A stretch of DNA of 64,000 bases from Adiantum capillus-veneris (GCA_014529385.2 CM043961.1:13121978-13185977); one strand, 5' to 3'; positions 1 through 11,884 are shown, counted from the stretch's first letter. Translations and numbers: made by a program. Notes: generated by a model from the letters alone, not told the origin.

Positions 1-321
1 CAATCATTGTGTTCTATCTCGTAGATGAATTCTTCCTTGAGCTTTTTTGTCTCTTCCTTGATCTTCTTAGCATATGTCTCATTGTAGGTGTAAGGTCGTT
101 GTCTGCTCGGCTTAGTGTCATCTCTTATAGGATTAGTATGCTGACATATTTCCAGATCCACTCCCTTGAGATCTTTATAGGACCAAGAAAAAATGTGCCT
201 ATACTCTTTTAATGTTTGAATGAGAAAATTTTCCTCTTGAGACAGATATGTAGCTATGTAGACGGCTTTTGAGTCCTCGCCTGGCTTTGCTATGTCAAAG
301 TCCCTCATAGGATTCTCCTGG
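1..321 (-). pseudogene. Gypsy-type pol fragment, start of reverse transcriptase
   Basis: The minus strand is open for about 100 codons down to the window edge. It reads through a segment with F-S-W-S, then G-V-D, then R-Q-R-P-Y and a lysine-rich helix with F-I-Y-E. This is the layout of the protease-RT linker and first RT residues of Ty3/gypsy polyproteins, where the phrase 'PVRQ-R-R...K.EI.KL...GFI' sits just before the RT fingers. The polyprotein would copy element RNA in cytoplasmic particles. The catalytic part lies outside the window, so activity cannot be judged. Upstream (higher coordinates) the frame closes at a TAG near 322 and the homologous material is broken. Confidence 0.7.
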
Positions 322-949
322 TTCTTTTGGCTCTCATAATGGTTGCTCTACAATGATTCATCAATCTTGCAAAGTATATATTTTGTAGTGCAAAGGAACA
401 TTGGTTGCTCCTGGTTTGTCACTGTTTGACTCCATTTCAATAGTCCAGACCTCTTTCAAGGTCGGTTTCATCTCCTTATATTTTGCTTTGTGCTCAATTT
501 CAGTCATTGGAGGTTCTTTTCCCTTCGTCTCATCATGGTTGCATGATTTCTATTTTGTTTTGGTACGTCTATTCGTGGTTTTCATGGCTAGATATCTCCC
601 CATTATTTTGTCCTTGATGCAATCCCATGCATCCATCATCGCCAAAAATTGAGTTTTTTTCTCCATCACTAGTTTCAACTGTTTTCTTTTCATGTTATTT
701 CCTTATTTTTTGCAATACCTTTGTTGGCATCTACAATGCTGATTTGAAAACTCAAAAAACTTTTATTCTCCTCTCCTCAGTAGAAGTTTCACTCTTACAT
801 GTTCTTTTTCAGGATTTGTTTCCTTCGTTGTGAGTGTCTCCTCCTCCAACTCATCTGTGGCATCATTATAATGATCAGAGAAGGCCTGCTACTCCTCGAC
901 CAATTCAATAGTCACCATCTGGATAGGAACTATGTCGTAATCCTCCTCA

Positions 950-1690
950 TCACAAAACTGTGTGGGTGTGGATTTGTTTAACGCATACATCCATAATAGC
1001 CAAAATTTGTGTCCATTCAAATGGTTCAAACAAATGCTCAGGAAATGGTTCACGTATATATTCAACATTGTTGACCTCTCGACCTAATATGAAATCTTCC
1101 CTTTGACTACCAGACTGAGAAGCTGCACACATCCGAATTAAAGTGTCTTTACGTATCCATGACAGCAATTAGGTTTTTAAATACAACTCCTAGATTGGTG
1201 TCCTCAAGACATCCTTGTAAGAATGATCCTTCAAATTCACTCGAGTAATTGATCTAACTTATTTCATGTAAACATAATCATTCCCCCAATCTTGGATCGA
1301 TTGTATTTGTCTCATGAAAGGTTTTCCCAGAATGATTTTGTAGTTGAGTTTTTTTCGAAAATCTACAATGGCAAAAACGTACTGATAGTAAATTCCACAT
1401 GAGTTGACTCACATTTTCCATTAATCTCATTGGTTTCTTAATATGTCCATCAGCCAGTTACAATTTCATTCATGTTTGTTTAATTGCTGGTTTTTCCCAA
1501 TCTTCCCAGACAGCTTTTGTTGCTATGGCAATGCCTGCTCCCCAATCCAAAGCAGCCATAGTCATTACATCATTGTACTATATCAAAAGGATCATGTTTC
1601 CTTCATTCCCCTAAAAGGTATTCCCAAATTTGTTCATGGGCACAGATTTGACAATTTTATCCCGCATCTCTTCATCTTGCAATTCCTTTA
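950..1690 (-). pseudogene. Degenerate gypsy protease region
   Basis: Between about 1262 and 1380 the minus strand encodes a clear retropepsin tail: V-F-A-I-V-D-F, then N-Y-K-I-I-L-G-K-P-F, followed by I-Q-D-W. This resembles the 'YD.ILGRPWL' strand near the C terminus of plant gypsy proteases. A frameshift separates it from an upstream stretch (about 1400-1440) reading N-G-K-C-E-S. Further up to about 1690 only broken frames remain. Together with the RT start at 1-321 this is one decayed minus-strand pol. The D-S/T-G active site was not found. Confidence 0.55.
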
Positions 1691-1699
1691 AGTTTTTTT

Positions 1700-2769
1700 T
1701 GGTTATCCCCATTAACACTAGTTTGGTAGCCTACCAGGACATAAAAAGGTTCTTTTAGGGTTTCGGGAAAAAAATTCAATACTCATAGTATATGTGTGAA
1801 TTTTAAAAAATACTTACATAGCTTCAAGCTAAGAACCCATTCCAATTTTGAAAAATAAGTAACATGCCTATCTCTTGATTTCCTAGTCATGACAAGCTTC
1901 CAAAGCCAAGGTAGTGCTACATTTTACTGAAAACAACATACTTTCACGGTTACCCCCATGGTACATCAAATATAAAATTGTCATGCTACAAACCTATTTT
2001 CCCATGAACTTGAATGGGTTCCTAGTCTTAGTATATGGTTGTTTATGCATAGAACTAGATACAAAAGTGGCATTTTTTGCATTCTATTGACCTATTCTCC
2101 GTGTTTGCTTGCCCACGCCCATATTCTGCACTATATAACATGTCTATTGATATAGCTTGGTACTTCACCCTCATATTGACACCCAAAAACTATAAAAGAC
2201 ATGCAAACATGTCTTACTATGAGCATTCTAGACACAACAACAAGACATAAAAGTTGAGAGAATGAAAAACTAGGTTCCACATCGTGGCCATCCTAGCCTC
2301 TTTGAAAAATAGCTACTTATACCCACATTGGGTTTGTATGCTTAGGTATGGATCTAAGCTAGAAGTTGACAATGTCTATTGAATGTAACGACCAATACTA
2401 AACATAATACATTTCTAATTCAAAAAGAGTGTGATTTTGGTAAAGTGAAATTTTCTTTCCGACTTTGTATTTTTAGTTATTTGGGGTAATAGGATCCCCA
2501 AAACTCATGAAAGAAGCCTTACATAGTTATGAGACTATTTGCACAATCAAAACTATCTTTGTATAGCATAAACATATACAACATTCATGAAAGTGTAAAA
2601 TTTCTCCCTAAATCTGCATGGAAACTTTTTTATAATTAGGCAATAGCTTGGAATATATATCCTTTTAAAATAGATAAGGAGTTTTTAAAATAGTACTTGA
2701 ACGCACATGATATACAGACTTTATACATAGTGACCCCCCAAAGGTTTCATTCATGGAAGCTCAAGGATT
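1700..2769. other. AT-rich stretch with no recognisable gene
   Basis: No reading frame, repeat boundary or RNA gene could be supported here. The sequence is AT-rich with scattered stops on both strands. It may be old element sequence decayed beyond recognition. Confidence 0.5.
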
Positions 2770-3236
2770 ATGGACTTGGGAATGAACAAAGTTATTCAGA
2801 AGAGTCGGAAAGGTGATGGAGATAAGCTACAGGTACCTAGCTATGATGAATTTTGGGAACAAATTTGTGCAAGAAGTAAAGCTAAAGTAGATGCAGCCTT
2901 GGAAGTAGCAGGTTTAGTCCTGAAGGATCATGTTTCAAGAAATGTAACACAGGATAGTAATAATTTTGATGCTAAAACTATAAATGATTGCAATTTTTAA
3001 AGGATTGCTGCATCGGAGCTACGTCCATTAGTGGCTTTGGTGAAGATATAGATTGTGTTGCAAGTGTTTCACAGGCTAGTGAACTCTCCGTGGGTTATTC
3101 TCAAGCAGTTCTAGATGAACCTTTACAGAGTATTAGTGGAGCCTTTGGTACCATGGAATCATGTGAGGCCAAACTAAACAGTAGGTTTGTTGAAGAAGAT
3201 TGGATAGATAAAGTTGTGTATATGGTACTTCATTAA
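2770..3236 (+). CDS. Unrecognised broken ORF pair
   Basis: Two overlapping frames, 76 and 82 codons, lie head to tail: the first ends with TAA at 2998-3000, the second opens at 2988 in another frame. Both have ordinary amino-acid composition. The first contains Y-D-E-F-W-E-Q-I and an alanine/lysine-rich helix; the second is rich in S, E and V. The arrangement fits one protein broken by a single frameshift, or exon remnants of a host gene. No domain is recognised and there is no convincing start context. A captured gene fragment or unknown element ORF is equally possible. Confidence 0.3.
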
Positions 3237-3314
3237 ATGTAGTAAGTTGTGGATAGTATCGCATAGGATGTACATGAGAATACAAATGAGTTTATGTTTA
3301 GTGCTGGCAGCATT

Positions 3315-3752
3315 CAACTATATTTCTTTGGAGAAATTATGTTGGAGCTTAGCAAAAGGTTATAATTCCCTAGAGAAATTATATTTGGAAGGTTCTACTT
3401 GCTATGCATTTTCTATAACTTCCTAGCATGAGGCTCATGGGGCGAAGCTTTTTGAGTCCACTGGGTGACATACAGGCGATGACCGCCACATTATCCAGGG
3501 ATCACTCTTGTGCGCTCGGCTAATAAAAGAAACTCGAAACTTGTATTTTGAGGAGTTGTGACCTATTTTGGTCAAATAAATATAGGGCAATATCCAATCA
3601 ACTAAATTTCTTTGGAGAAATTATATTGGAGCCTAGCAAAAGGTTATATTTTCCTAGAAAAATTATATTTGGGAGGTTCTACTTGCTATGTGTTTCCAAG
3701 AAATTTCAATAATTTAATTATATTCTTTGGAGAAACTATGTTGGAGTTTAGG
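3315..3752 (+). repeat. Dispersed direct repeats of about 95 bp
   Basis: A unit beginning near TTTCTTTGGAGAAATTAT and ending near GGTTCTACTTGCTATG occurs at about 3315-3410 and again at about 3599-3695. A shorter third copy lies at 3720-3752. The copies share about 85-90 percent by eye and are separated by 190 bp containing AATAAA-like motifs. No protein function is assigned. Confidence 0.65.
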
Positions 3753-3913
3753 AAAGATTCATATTTGTTCGTAGAAACCCTAGATTACAATCACAAGTCA
3801 TTTACTCAGGAACTTGTCTAACTTTCTTTAGCATAATTCCATGCCACATTGAAAGTATTAGCGTTATGTTTCCAAATCCAACAATATCAAGCACACAAGA
3901 ATCAGCCGTTTTG

Positions 3914-4078
3914 CCATTACCCTAGTAGCCATACAGAGAAGAGAAAAACCAATATGTACGCAGTGTAACATGAAAACTCGGACCAAGATTTATCACCCAA
4001 TTTGACATTACCCTAATAGCCATTGACATAAGAGGAAAACCACTCTCTACGCTATGTAACATGGAACCTCGCACCAAG
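3914..4078 (+). repeat. Two-copy tandem repeat, ~73-bp units
   Basis: Copy one is about 3914-3987 and copy two about 4006-4078. Both start with CATTACCCTA and end with CACCAAG or GACCAAG, with several substitutions between them. No gene overlaps. Confidence 0.6.
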
Positions 4079-5525
4079 TCTATGCATAATTGGCATCTTG
4101 TGTGACAAGGGCATCTACATCAATGAAATCTTATGAAAACAATCAAGATGTATGAGGTATGAGTCATCTCATAAACATCATGAGTCTTAAAACACTCAAC
4201 AACATTGATTTCTTCAAGATTTACCTTGCCCTTTGCATCATTGTCAGACTTCTTAGTCTCTTGAGACTTCTTGTCAACAATCCTAATTGACATGCCCTTT
4301 CTTATGGAAATAGTAGCACAAGACACCATCGTCATCACTCATGGGACAACTCCTTCCAAAGAGGTTGTTGTGGTAGTAATGATATAAGTGCATTGGCATC
4401 ACCTCATTTATGCCCTTATTTGTCTATGGTAGATAGTACACCAATGGGCTCACCATGCACACCTTGGAGGCCACATATGCATGATGACTCAAGGTGAAGA
4501 GGTCCAATTAGGACCCTTTTCATGGATGTGGTCGGAAAGGCCATGCATGTTTGGATCCACTAGTTATGCACCTTGCAGTTTGACCCCTTTTCCATGGGTT
4601 ATTGGAATGCTGAAGAAAATGAGAGGAAAAAATACATTATATGGTGCATTATCTCATAGTTCACACCAACATATTAGATGCTCTCAGTGCTATCTAAGAT
4701 GTTTTGCACCATGCTTGCACCCTACTATTCACTTTATGGTTTTAAAGTCCGCCCTAAATGTCATTCAACTTCAAACTCCCCTCGTCCTTGCACTTCCAAC
4801 CTCTTACCCACTTAGTTGCACTTTAATCACATTTGTGATCCAAGGTGTTCTTTTAAAGATCCATGCTAAAATATCGTGTGTTTCTTTAGGAACTTCAAAT
4901 GCTCCTAACCACAAAATCTCCCTCATTGATTGAACACTAAATGTAAAATTGTGAGCTTGTACCTCAAACGATGGCCGCTTTACATAGTACATGGTTGTGC
5001 ATAAATGTTATACTCATTTGCTCTAATTGACACCCTTCAACAACCTGAGCCTCATCCAACTTAGGCACAAACAATCTCCCTCCAAGCACCACAAAATAAT
5101 AAAAACTAAAATTTTAAACCAAACAAACTAAAAATATCAATCAATTCTAGATACATTTAAAAAATAAAAACCTTCATTAAGAAATTTGTAAAAATTTACC
5201 AAGAATTGTTAAAACCTTTTTCAATCTATGGAAATACTATTAAATTCCATGTATGAAAAAATAGAATCATCAACATTGGAATTAATAGATCCACTTTGAT
5301 GATGTGGTGGTCTTCTAGTTGCGAAATGCTTTGGGGCAGATAGCATTGACATTGAGTCATCAATCGTAACTACCCACCAATATGCAACATATCATCTTCA
5401 TTGGAGACTTTTTTCATGAGTGTAAATTTATGTGGGACAGGAAATAGATTCTTTGTGATACCCTTTGGTAGCCTATTGTTAGCAGGTCACTACGAAGGGA
5501 CGCGTGTGGCATAGCTATCTCACAC
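4079..5525. other. Gene-poor DNA left of element A
   Basis: The open frames here (for example 150 codons at 4481-4933 on the plus strand) are cysteine/serine/leucine-rich with no domain and are overlapped by another frame on the opposite strand. They are treated as chance frames. No RNA gene or repeat boundary is seen. Confidence 0.5.
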
Positions 5526-5530
5526 TAACA

Positions 5531-5757
5531 TGTTACCATATACATGTGGTAGTGATGTGTGTGAACACACTAGGACCGCCGGGGCATTTTTTCCCTCTTT
5601 AGGAGGTTTTTTCCCCCGTGCATTGTAGATACACCCATCACTCTAGGGCTATCTATCTTTCCATTGCACACTAAGTTAAACACTCTCTATTGTGTGCCTT
5701 GAGCTTCCTTCATCTTCTCCAAGTTGTGTGTGTTTCTCTGCAACCCTAATTCCAACA
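5531..5757 (+). repeat. Element A 5' LTR
   Basis: 227 bp, TG...CA termini, preceded by TAACA. It matches the right LTR end to end without gaps. It should carry promoter and polyadenylation signals, but no TATA box is obvious. Confidence 0.92.
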
Positions 5758-5759
5758 AT

Positions 5760-5771
5760 TGGTATCAGACC
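5760..5771 (+). other. Element A primer-binding site (tRNA-iMet)
   Basis: TGGTATCAGACC starts two bases after the LTR. It matches the 12-base complement of the plant initiator Met tRNA 3' end (TGGTATCAGAGC) at all but one position. Confidence 0.85.
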
Positions 5772-5775
5772 AGGT

Positions 5776-6042
5776 TGTGTCCTCACGGGCTTAGTCACCA
5801 GCTGCTCCAGTACACGCTTGCTCACTTTCTCCGATTTCAGTGAGCTTTGGCGAGCGTTCGCAGGTTGACAAATACTTCGGGAGCGCTCGTAGAGCTTGGT
5901 TCTCAGACCAATGGATTGCCAGACCCGGTCCATCTGCCCAACCTCCCTTTTATAGGCTTCCAGCCTGCTTGAACCTGTTCCCACTGGCAGCCGGCCCTTG
6001 GTCGAGTCCGTGACCCCATTGGTTTGTGCCCTTGGCCTGACA
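5776..6042 (-). repeat. Probable 3' LTR of chromovirus fragment I
   Basis: Read on the minus strand, a purine tract (GGGGGGAGTAA) ends at 6043 and is followed at once by TGTCAGGCC, the usual polypurine-tract/LTR-start arrangement. A TATAAAAG-type box lies at 5947-5956 on the minus strand. The far end is not resolved. It abuts element A's primer site near 5776, and an alternative end at 5760 cannot be excluded because TG...CA termini fit both. Confidence 0.6.
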
Positions 6043-8192
6043 TTACTCCCCCCTTGGAGAAGCATTTTCGTCCTCGAAAACAAAAGTGGGGAATTTCTTC
6101 TTAAGAACGCTAATGTTTTCCCAAGTGGCACCTTCCTTAGGTCGATCTTTCCACTTGACTAAAGCTTGACTACGTACATGCTGACGAGTACGTAGTTCAT
6201 GAAAATCTAAAATGCGTTCAGGTTCATGCAGTTGAATGGGAGGTTCAGTGAAATCAACCAATATCTGCTGGCCGATAACATTGTCGTCCCCATGCAAGCG
6301 TTTACGTAAACGACTTACATGAAATACCGGATGGACACGAGAGTGCACAGGTAACTCAAGTTTGTAGGCCCTATCACCAACTCGCTTGAGTATCTTGAAT
6401 GGCCCACAATAACGTGGAGATAATTTGGGTGTAGGTCCAGTCTTCAGACTTTCTGAATGCTCTGGCACACGCAAAAATACCTCTTCCCCTTCCGTGAAGG
6501 TAACTTGCCGACGTTTCTCATCAGCATACTTCTTATACCGATCATGTGCTTGTCGAACATTTTGACGAGCAAGTCTCAGTATTTCCATATGATCTTGGAG
6601 AAACTCCTTGACCTGTTGGAGCTTCTCAGTTGCCAACCCCACCGTCACTGGTGATCTAGGTTGAAAACCATACATAAGCATGAATGGACTAAAACCAGTT
6701 GTAACATGCTTAGCACTATTATATGCAAACTCAAGAATAGGAAGATAACCTTCCCAATCTGATTGCTTCTTGCTAACGTATGCTCGTAGCATATCCTCTA
6801 GCACTTGGTTGACTCGTTCCGTCTAACTATCTGTTTCAGGGTGATCAGCCGTACTTAAATTAAGTTGTGTACCCAATCGTTTAAAAACAACCCTCCAAAA
6901 ATGACTGTTAAACTTGGGATCACGATCACTCACAATGTTACTTGGCAATCCATACAACCTGTAAAGATTGTCCACAAATAACTTAGCTAATTCTGGAGTC
7001 TTAATGGTTGACTTGGTTGGAATAAACCGACAAAGTTTAGTCAACCGGTTTACGACCACCCATACCGAGTCATGTCCTCGAATAGTGGTTGGTAAACCCA
7101 CAATAAAATCCATGGAGATACTTTCCCATTTACCGTTGGGAATCTCTAAAGGATGTAAGAGTCCTCCTGCTTTCAGGCGCTCTGCTTTATTAACTTGACA
7201 TTTTTGGCAATGCAAGACATAGTCTTGAACATACCCATGCAAACCTGGCCAGTAAAACTATCGTCTTACGAGTGCATAAGTTTTCTTAATTCCCGGATGC
7301 CCTGCACTTGGACTATCGTGACATTCATAAAGAATTTGGCGCCGAATGTCCGCGTCCGTCGGTACACACACTCTCCCCTTGTGGAGTAGGTACCCATCAT
7401 CTATGGAAAAATTCTTCCATCTCTGCAGTTCATCACTCGAAAGAGGAGAACTGGGTGTGGAGGAAATAAAACCACTACCAACATTGGAGTGAGAAGGATC
7501 CCTCTTTCTAACATAGCTCCACACCTTGGAGTATGCAGTATCATGCTTGCACTTACCTTTGAGAGATTCCAAAAACTCACTCCGCAATTCCGTGAAAAGG
7601 AGAGAGTTGATCTTTGGCATTCGGCTGAGAGCATCAACCACTACATTGTACCGCCCTTTGCGATATCGTAGCTTGGCATCATACTCCTGAAGAATCTCGG
7701 CCCACCTGGCCTTGCGACCCTTCAAATCACTTTGTTGTGTAAACCACTTGATGCTTTCATGGTCAAACACAATCTCGAACTGTGCACCATACAAATAATG
7801 TCGCCATGTCTTTAAAGAAGACACTATTGCATAGAGCTCTCGTTCGTAAGCAGAGTAATTCTGTTGTGCTGAATCCAGCTTCTTGCTTTCAAATGCAATT
7901 GGCCTTCCCTCCTACAAAAGGACTGCTCCAATCGCACGATTACTAGCATCCGTTTCCAAAACGAATGGCTTTAAGGGATCCACAATAGCCAAAACAGGAG
8001 TTTTGGCTAATGTGTCCTTAAGTTTGTCAAAACTTTGCTGTTGTTCTAATCCCCACTATAAGATCTTGCCCTTGGCTTTCAGCGGATCTGTCATGGGAAC
8101 AACAATATGGGCATAGTTTTTAACGAATCGACGATAAAAACCTGCAAAGCCTAAAAAAATCTGGAGCTCTTCCACATTTTTGGGAGAGGGCC
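6043..8192 (-). pseudogene. Chromovirus pol fragment I (RT tail to chromodomain)
   Basis: Minus-strand order from high to low coordinate: RT thumb with L-G-F-A-G-F-Y-R-R-F-V (about 8190-8050); RNase H with T-D-A-S and Y-E-R-E-L-Y-A-I (about 8030-7600); H2C2 integrase finger with H-P-G-I-K-K and C-Q-K-C-Q-V-N-K (about 7310-7180); integrase core with M-D-F-I-V-G-L-P and S-D-R-D-P-K-F (about 7130-6830); C-terminal chromodomain with V-K-W-K-D-R-P...T-W-E (about 6200-6060). Frame breaks lie near 8055, 7910, 7258 and 6823. Gag, protease and RT catalytic residues are missing because the fragment ends at the junction with element B. The chromodomain identifies it as a chromovirus. Confidence 0.88.
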
Positions 8193-8207
8193 ACCTCGAA
8201 TGGAAGC

Positions 8208-11057
8208 TTAAAGATGTTAGGCATGTTCCTTCTCTTCGCAAAAATTTGATCTCTACAGGACAATTGGACGATGAAGGTCACAACATTGCATTCGGAAACA
8301 AACGGTGGAAGATCTCAAAGGGATCTTTGGTGGTTGCCAAGGGAGAAAAAGTCGGTACACTTTACTTGTGTACTGTTAGCACGCAACCTTCAGCTTGTGC
8401 AGCAACTACAGAAGTTGATAGTGCAGTGTGGCACTATCGACTTGGGCATATGAGTGCCGAAGGAATGCAAATCCTTCAAACAAAGAAGCTTCTACCAGGT
8501 TTGAAAGAAGTGGACTTAGAGTTCTGTGAAGATTGTGTTTATGGTAAACAAAAGAGGGTAAAATTTCAAAAATTAGGAAATGAAAAAAAAAATAAAAAAC
8601 CTGAGTTGGTTCATTCTGATGTTTGGGGTCTTGCAAGTACACCATCACTTGGTGGCATTGTACTATGTAACATGCATAGAAGATGCGACTAGAAAAACAT
8701 GGGTTTATGTCATGAAGAATAAATCCAATGTATTTTCCATATTTCAAAGGTGGAAAGCCTTTGTGGAGAATGAAACAGGTACCAAGGGTTAAATGCCTCA
8801 GATCCGACAATGGAGGCGAATATTGCAGCCAAGCTTTTGAAAGCTTTTGTGCTAGCAATGGCATTCGGAGGCAAAGGACAACCCCAAGGACACCTCAACA
8901 AAATGGGATTTCGGAAAGGATGCACAGGACAATCATGGAACGAGCACGAAGCATGCGGCCACATGCAGGCCTACCGCTTGAGCTTTGGGCGGAAGCTGTA
9001 AGTACGTCTGTGTACTTAATCAATCGGTCACCCTCAACGGCATTGGATGGGGGAGTTCCAGAAGAGGCATGGACAGGTAAACCGGTGAATTATGCATTTC
9101 TCAAAGTGTTTGGGTGTGAGGCTTTCATGCACATAGATAGAATCCTAAGATCAAAGCTAGATGCAAAGTCCAAAAAGTGTTTCTTCATTGGATATGGAGA
9201 AGGAGACTTTGGGTATCGCCTATGGAATCCTGAAGATGGTAAAATCTTAAGGAGTAGGGATGTAATTTTTAACGAACAAAATATGTACAAAGATTACTTG
9301 GTAAGAAAACAAACAAAAAAAACAGGTGATGAGTACATGGAGCTTGAGGACGGTGAAGACTCAAGGACTACAAACGGTGACAATGTGCAACAACGTCAAC
9401 CAAATGAGGAGCCTCAACCTATTCCCCGAAGATCTACAAGAGCAAGTAGACCTCCAGAAAGGTTTGTTCCTTCCTTCAACCATCTCTTGATCTCAGATTT
9501 TGGAGAGCCGGAATCATACAAAGAAGCTATGCAACATGAATCCAAAGAAGAATGGACGAAGAGCATGCAAGTCGAGATGGACTCACTACATCGCAACCAA
9601 ACATGGGAGTTGGTTGAGTTGCCTAAAGGTAAGCGGGCACTTCAAAACAAATGGGTGTACAAGCTGAAGGAAGAAGAAGGTGGGAAGAAAAGGTACAAGT
9701 CTAGGCTTGTGGTAAAAGGTTTTTCTCAAAAGAAAGGTATTGACTTCAATGAAATATTTTCTCCTGTTGTAAAAATGAACTCAATTAGGCTTGTCTTAAG
9801 CCTTGTGGCTGCTCATGATCTAAATCTCGAGCAACTGGATGTAAATACGGCATTCCCTCACGGTGACTTAGAGGAGGAAATCTACATGCTTCAACCAAAG
9901 GGGTATGAAGTAAAAGGTAAGGAGAAAATGGTTTGCAGATTAAAGAAGAGCTTGTATGGTTTAAAGCAAGCATCAAGACAATGGTACTTGAAGCTTGATC
10001 GATGGATGTTGGATCATGGATTCACAAGATGCAACTCGGATCACTGCGTCTACACGAAGAATTTGGGAGATGGGAAATTCATCATCCTAATGTTGTATGT
10101 TGATGACATGTTGATTGCAAGTGCTAACATGCAGGACATCAAAGACCTAAAAGAGGAGCTGTCCAAATCTTTTTCAATGAAAGATTTAGGTGCTGCAAAG
10201 AGGATACTTGGTATGAAAATATCAAGGGACAGGACGAAGAAGACAATAAAGCTATCTCAAGAAGATTACATCAAGAAGGTTCTAGAAAGGTTTGCAATGC
10301 AAAATGCAAAACCAGTTTCACACCTTTGGTTGGTCATTTTAAACTAACGAAGGATATGTGTCCAAAGACACAAGAGGAGATAGCCTATATGTCTAAAGTT
10401 CCATATGCTGCAGCGGTAGGTTCTCTAATGTATGCTATGGTCTGGACAAGGCCAGACATTGCACATGCAGTGGGAGTTGTGAGTAGGTTCATGGACAACC
10501 CAGGTAAAGAGCATTGGCAAGCTATGAAGTGGATACTTAGGTATCTAAAAGGGACAACAACAAATAATTTGTATTTTGGAGGAACTGATATTTTTCTAGA
10601 AGGGTATGCTGATGCAGATATGGCAGGTGACAAAGATACTCGAAGGAGCACTACTGGCTATGTGTTCACGGTTGGAGGCACAGCAGTAAGCTGGGCTTCA
10701 AAGCTGCAGAAAGTGGTTTCACTTTCTACCACGGAAGCAGAGTATGTAGCAATGATGGAAGCAAGCAAAGAAATTATGTGGCTTCACAGATTCTTAGAAG
10801 AGCTTGGATTCAAACAAGACAATTGTGTCTTGTACAGTGATAGCCAAAGCGCTATCCATCTTGCGAAGAACTCAGCCTTTCATTCAAGGACAAAGCACAT
10901 TGAGGTGAGATATCACTTCATACGCACTCTTTTGGAAGAGGGACAGCTAAAGCTAGGAAAGGTGCATACAAGTGAAAATCCTGCAGACATGTTTACAAAG
11001 GCGGTCAACAAGGAGAAGTTGAGCTTTTGCTCATCTTCAATCAGCATTCAAGGATAA
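8208..11057 (+). pseudogene. Copia pol of element B (integrase, RT, RNase H)
   Basis: The protein opens with the pre-integrase segment (R-H-V-P-S-L, N-L-I-S-T-G-Q-L, then W-H-Y-R-L-G-H and C-E-D-C-V-Y-G-K). The integrase core follows, with S-D-N-G-G-E-Y near 8800 and P-Q-Q-N-G-I-S-E-R near 8890. RT runs from about 9600 with W-V-Y-K-L-K and an intact Y-V-D-D at about 10098-10109. RNase H follows with Y-A-D-A-D, S-T-T-E-A-E-Y and S-D-S-Q-S-A. Frames change near 8670, 8790 and 10320, so no full polyprotein can be made. Otherwise catalytic residues are retained, suggesting fairly recent inactivation. Confidence 0.9.
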
Positions 11058-11106
11058 GAAGCTAGAATGGAAAGTAATCACAGGTTTGGTTTGGAGATCA
11101 GTCTCC

Positions 11107-11118
11107 AAGTGGGAGATT
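11107..11118 (+). other. Element B polypurine tract
   Basis: AAGTGGGAGAT lies directly before the right LTR start. This is the usual plus-strand primer of many plant copia elements. Confidence 0.8.
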
Positions 11119-11884
11119 GTTAAGTATGGAGCCTGATTTACCCTTGTAATTTTCTGTGGTAAAAGCGCACATTTGTAAGGCCCCCATTATGAGGAGAAGC
11201 CATCGTGTGTGAAGGAAAATCACTCACCGGAAACCAAAATTTTCACGGACAAGAATCAGGGGCGACTTTAGAGGCCTCGGGGGCGGAAGCCCCCGAGACT
11301 TTTTTTTTCGCCGGAATATTATGGCCGGACGGCGGCCGAAAAGTGGTCGGAAAACAACCGGTCAGTTGGCCAGTGGCCGGTAGTCAATGGCCGATGGCCG
11401 GTGGTCGGAAGTCAATGGCCAGTGGCCGGTGGCCGAATTCAAAAGCGGACTTGTCTTCTCAAGGGCTGCCACACATGGGCGGATTGGAGGGTCCGATTTG
11501 GACTTATTCGCACAAGGGCGGCTACACATGGTTGTCTCTCATAAGAGAGGGCAGCCCTTTTGGCCTATAAAAGGAGGCCATTTCTACACACATTTCATAG
11601 TGTGAAGTTTATGCAACAAGGTGAGTGTGAGGTGGTGAGAGTGAAGCAAGGCGGGAGCTCTATCAAGGGTTTAATCCCTTTGTAAACTACTTCTTCTTTT
11701 GAAGTGCTAAAGCCATTGAGTGGGTGCTTTCCCGTGGACGTAGCCCACATTGGGTGAACCACGTATATCGTGTGTACTCTCTCTCTCTCTCTCTCTACTC
11801 TATAATCTCTTGTGTGTGAAATCTATCTCTCTCCATTAAGTAATCTACTCAAAAATCTATTTAGCTACGTCTTATTTTCTAACA
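11119..11884 (+). repeat. Element B 3' LTR
   Basis: 766 bp beginning TGTTAAGTATGG and ending TTTCTAACA. It contains a hairpin followed by a T run (11276-11308), a GC-rich minisatellite built on GGCCGGTGGTCGG-like units (about 11335-11440), a TATAAAA box at 11566-11572 and a (CT)n tract near 11778-11797. The solo copy at 33393-34100 shares both ends, the TATA box and the minisatellite. Confidence 0.9.
11566..11572 (+). promoter_or_regulatory. TATA box in element B LTR
   Basis: TATAAAA sits roughly two-thirds through the LTR in a GGCC-TATAAAAGGAGGCC setting. The same motif is at 33761-33767 in the solo LTR, so it is probably the transcription start signal. Confidence 0.65.

Larger units (their letters stand above)
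8193..11884 (+). mobile_element. 5'-truncated copia element B
   Basis: B keeps the end of the protease region, integrase, RT, RNase H, polypurine tract and right LTR. It lacks its left LTR, primer site, gag and most of protease. The left break is within 8193-8207, where it meets the chromovirus fragment. Because the left end is lost, no target duplication can be tested. The right LTR has a near relative as a solo LTR at 33393-34100, so the family is present more than once in this window. Confidence 0.85.

Noticed and set aside
4481-4933. 150-codon plus-strand frame
   Set aside because: No domain, odd Cys/Ser-rich composition, and a competing minus-strand frame over the same DNA.
5760-6042. 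Reading the A primer site as the end of the reversed chromovirus LTR
   Set aside because: TG...CA termini would allow it, but the two-base spacing from A's LTR and the 11 of 12 iMet match favour a primer site. The exact chromovirus end stays open.
11276-11308. Bacterial-type intrinsic terminator
   Set aside because: The shape fits, but the host is a plant and the site is inside an LTR, so it is listed only as a structural curiosity.
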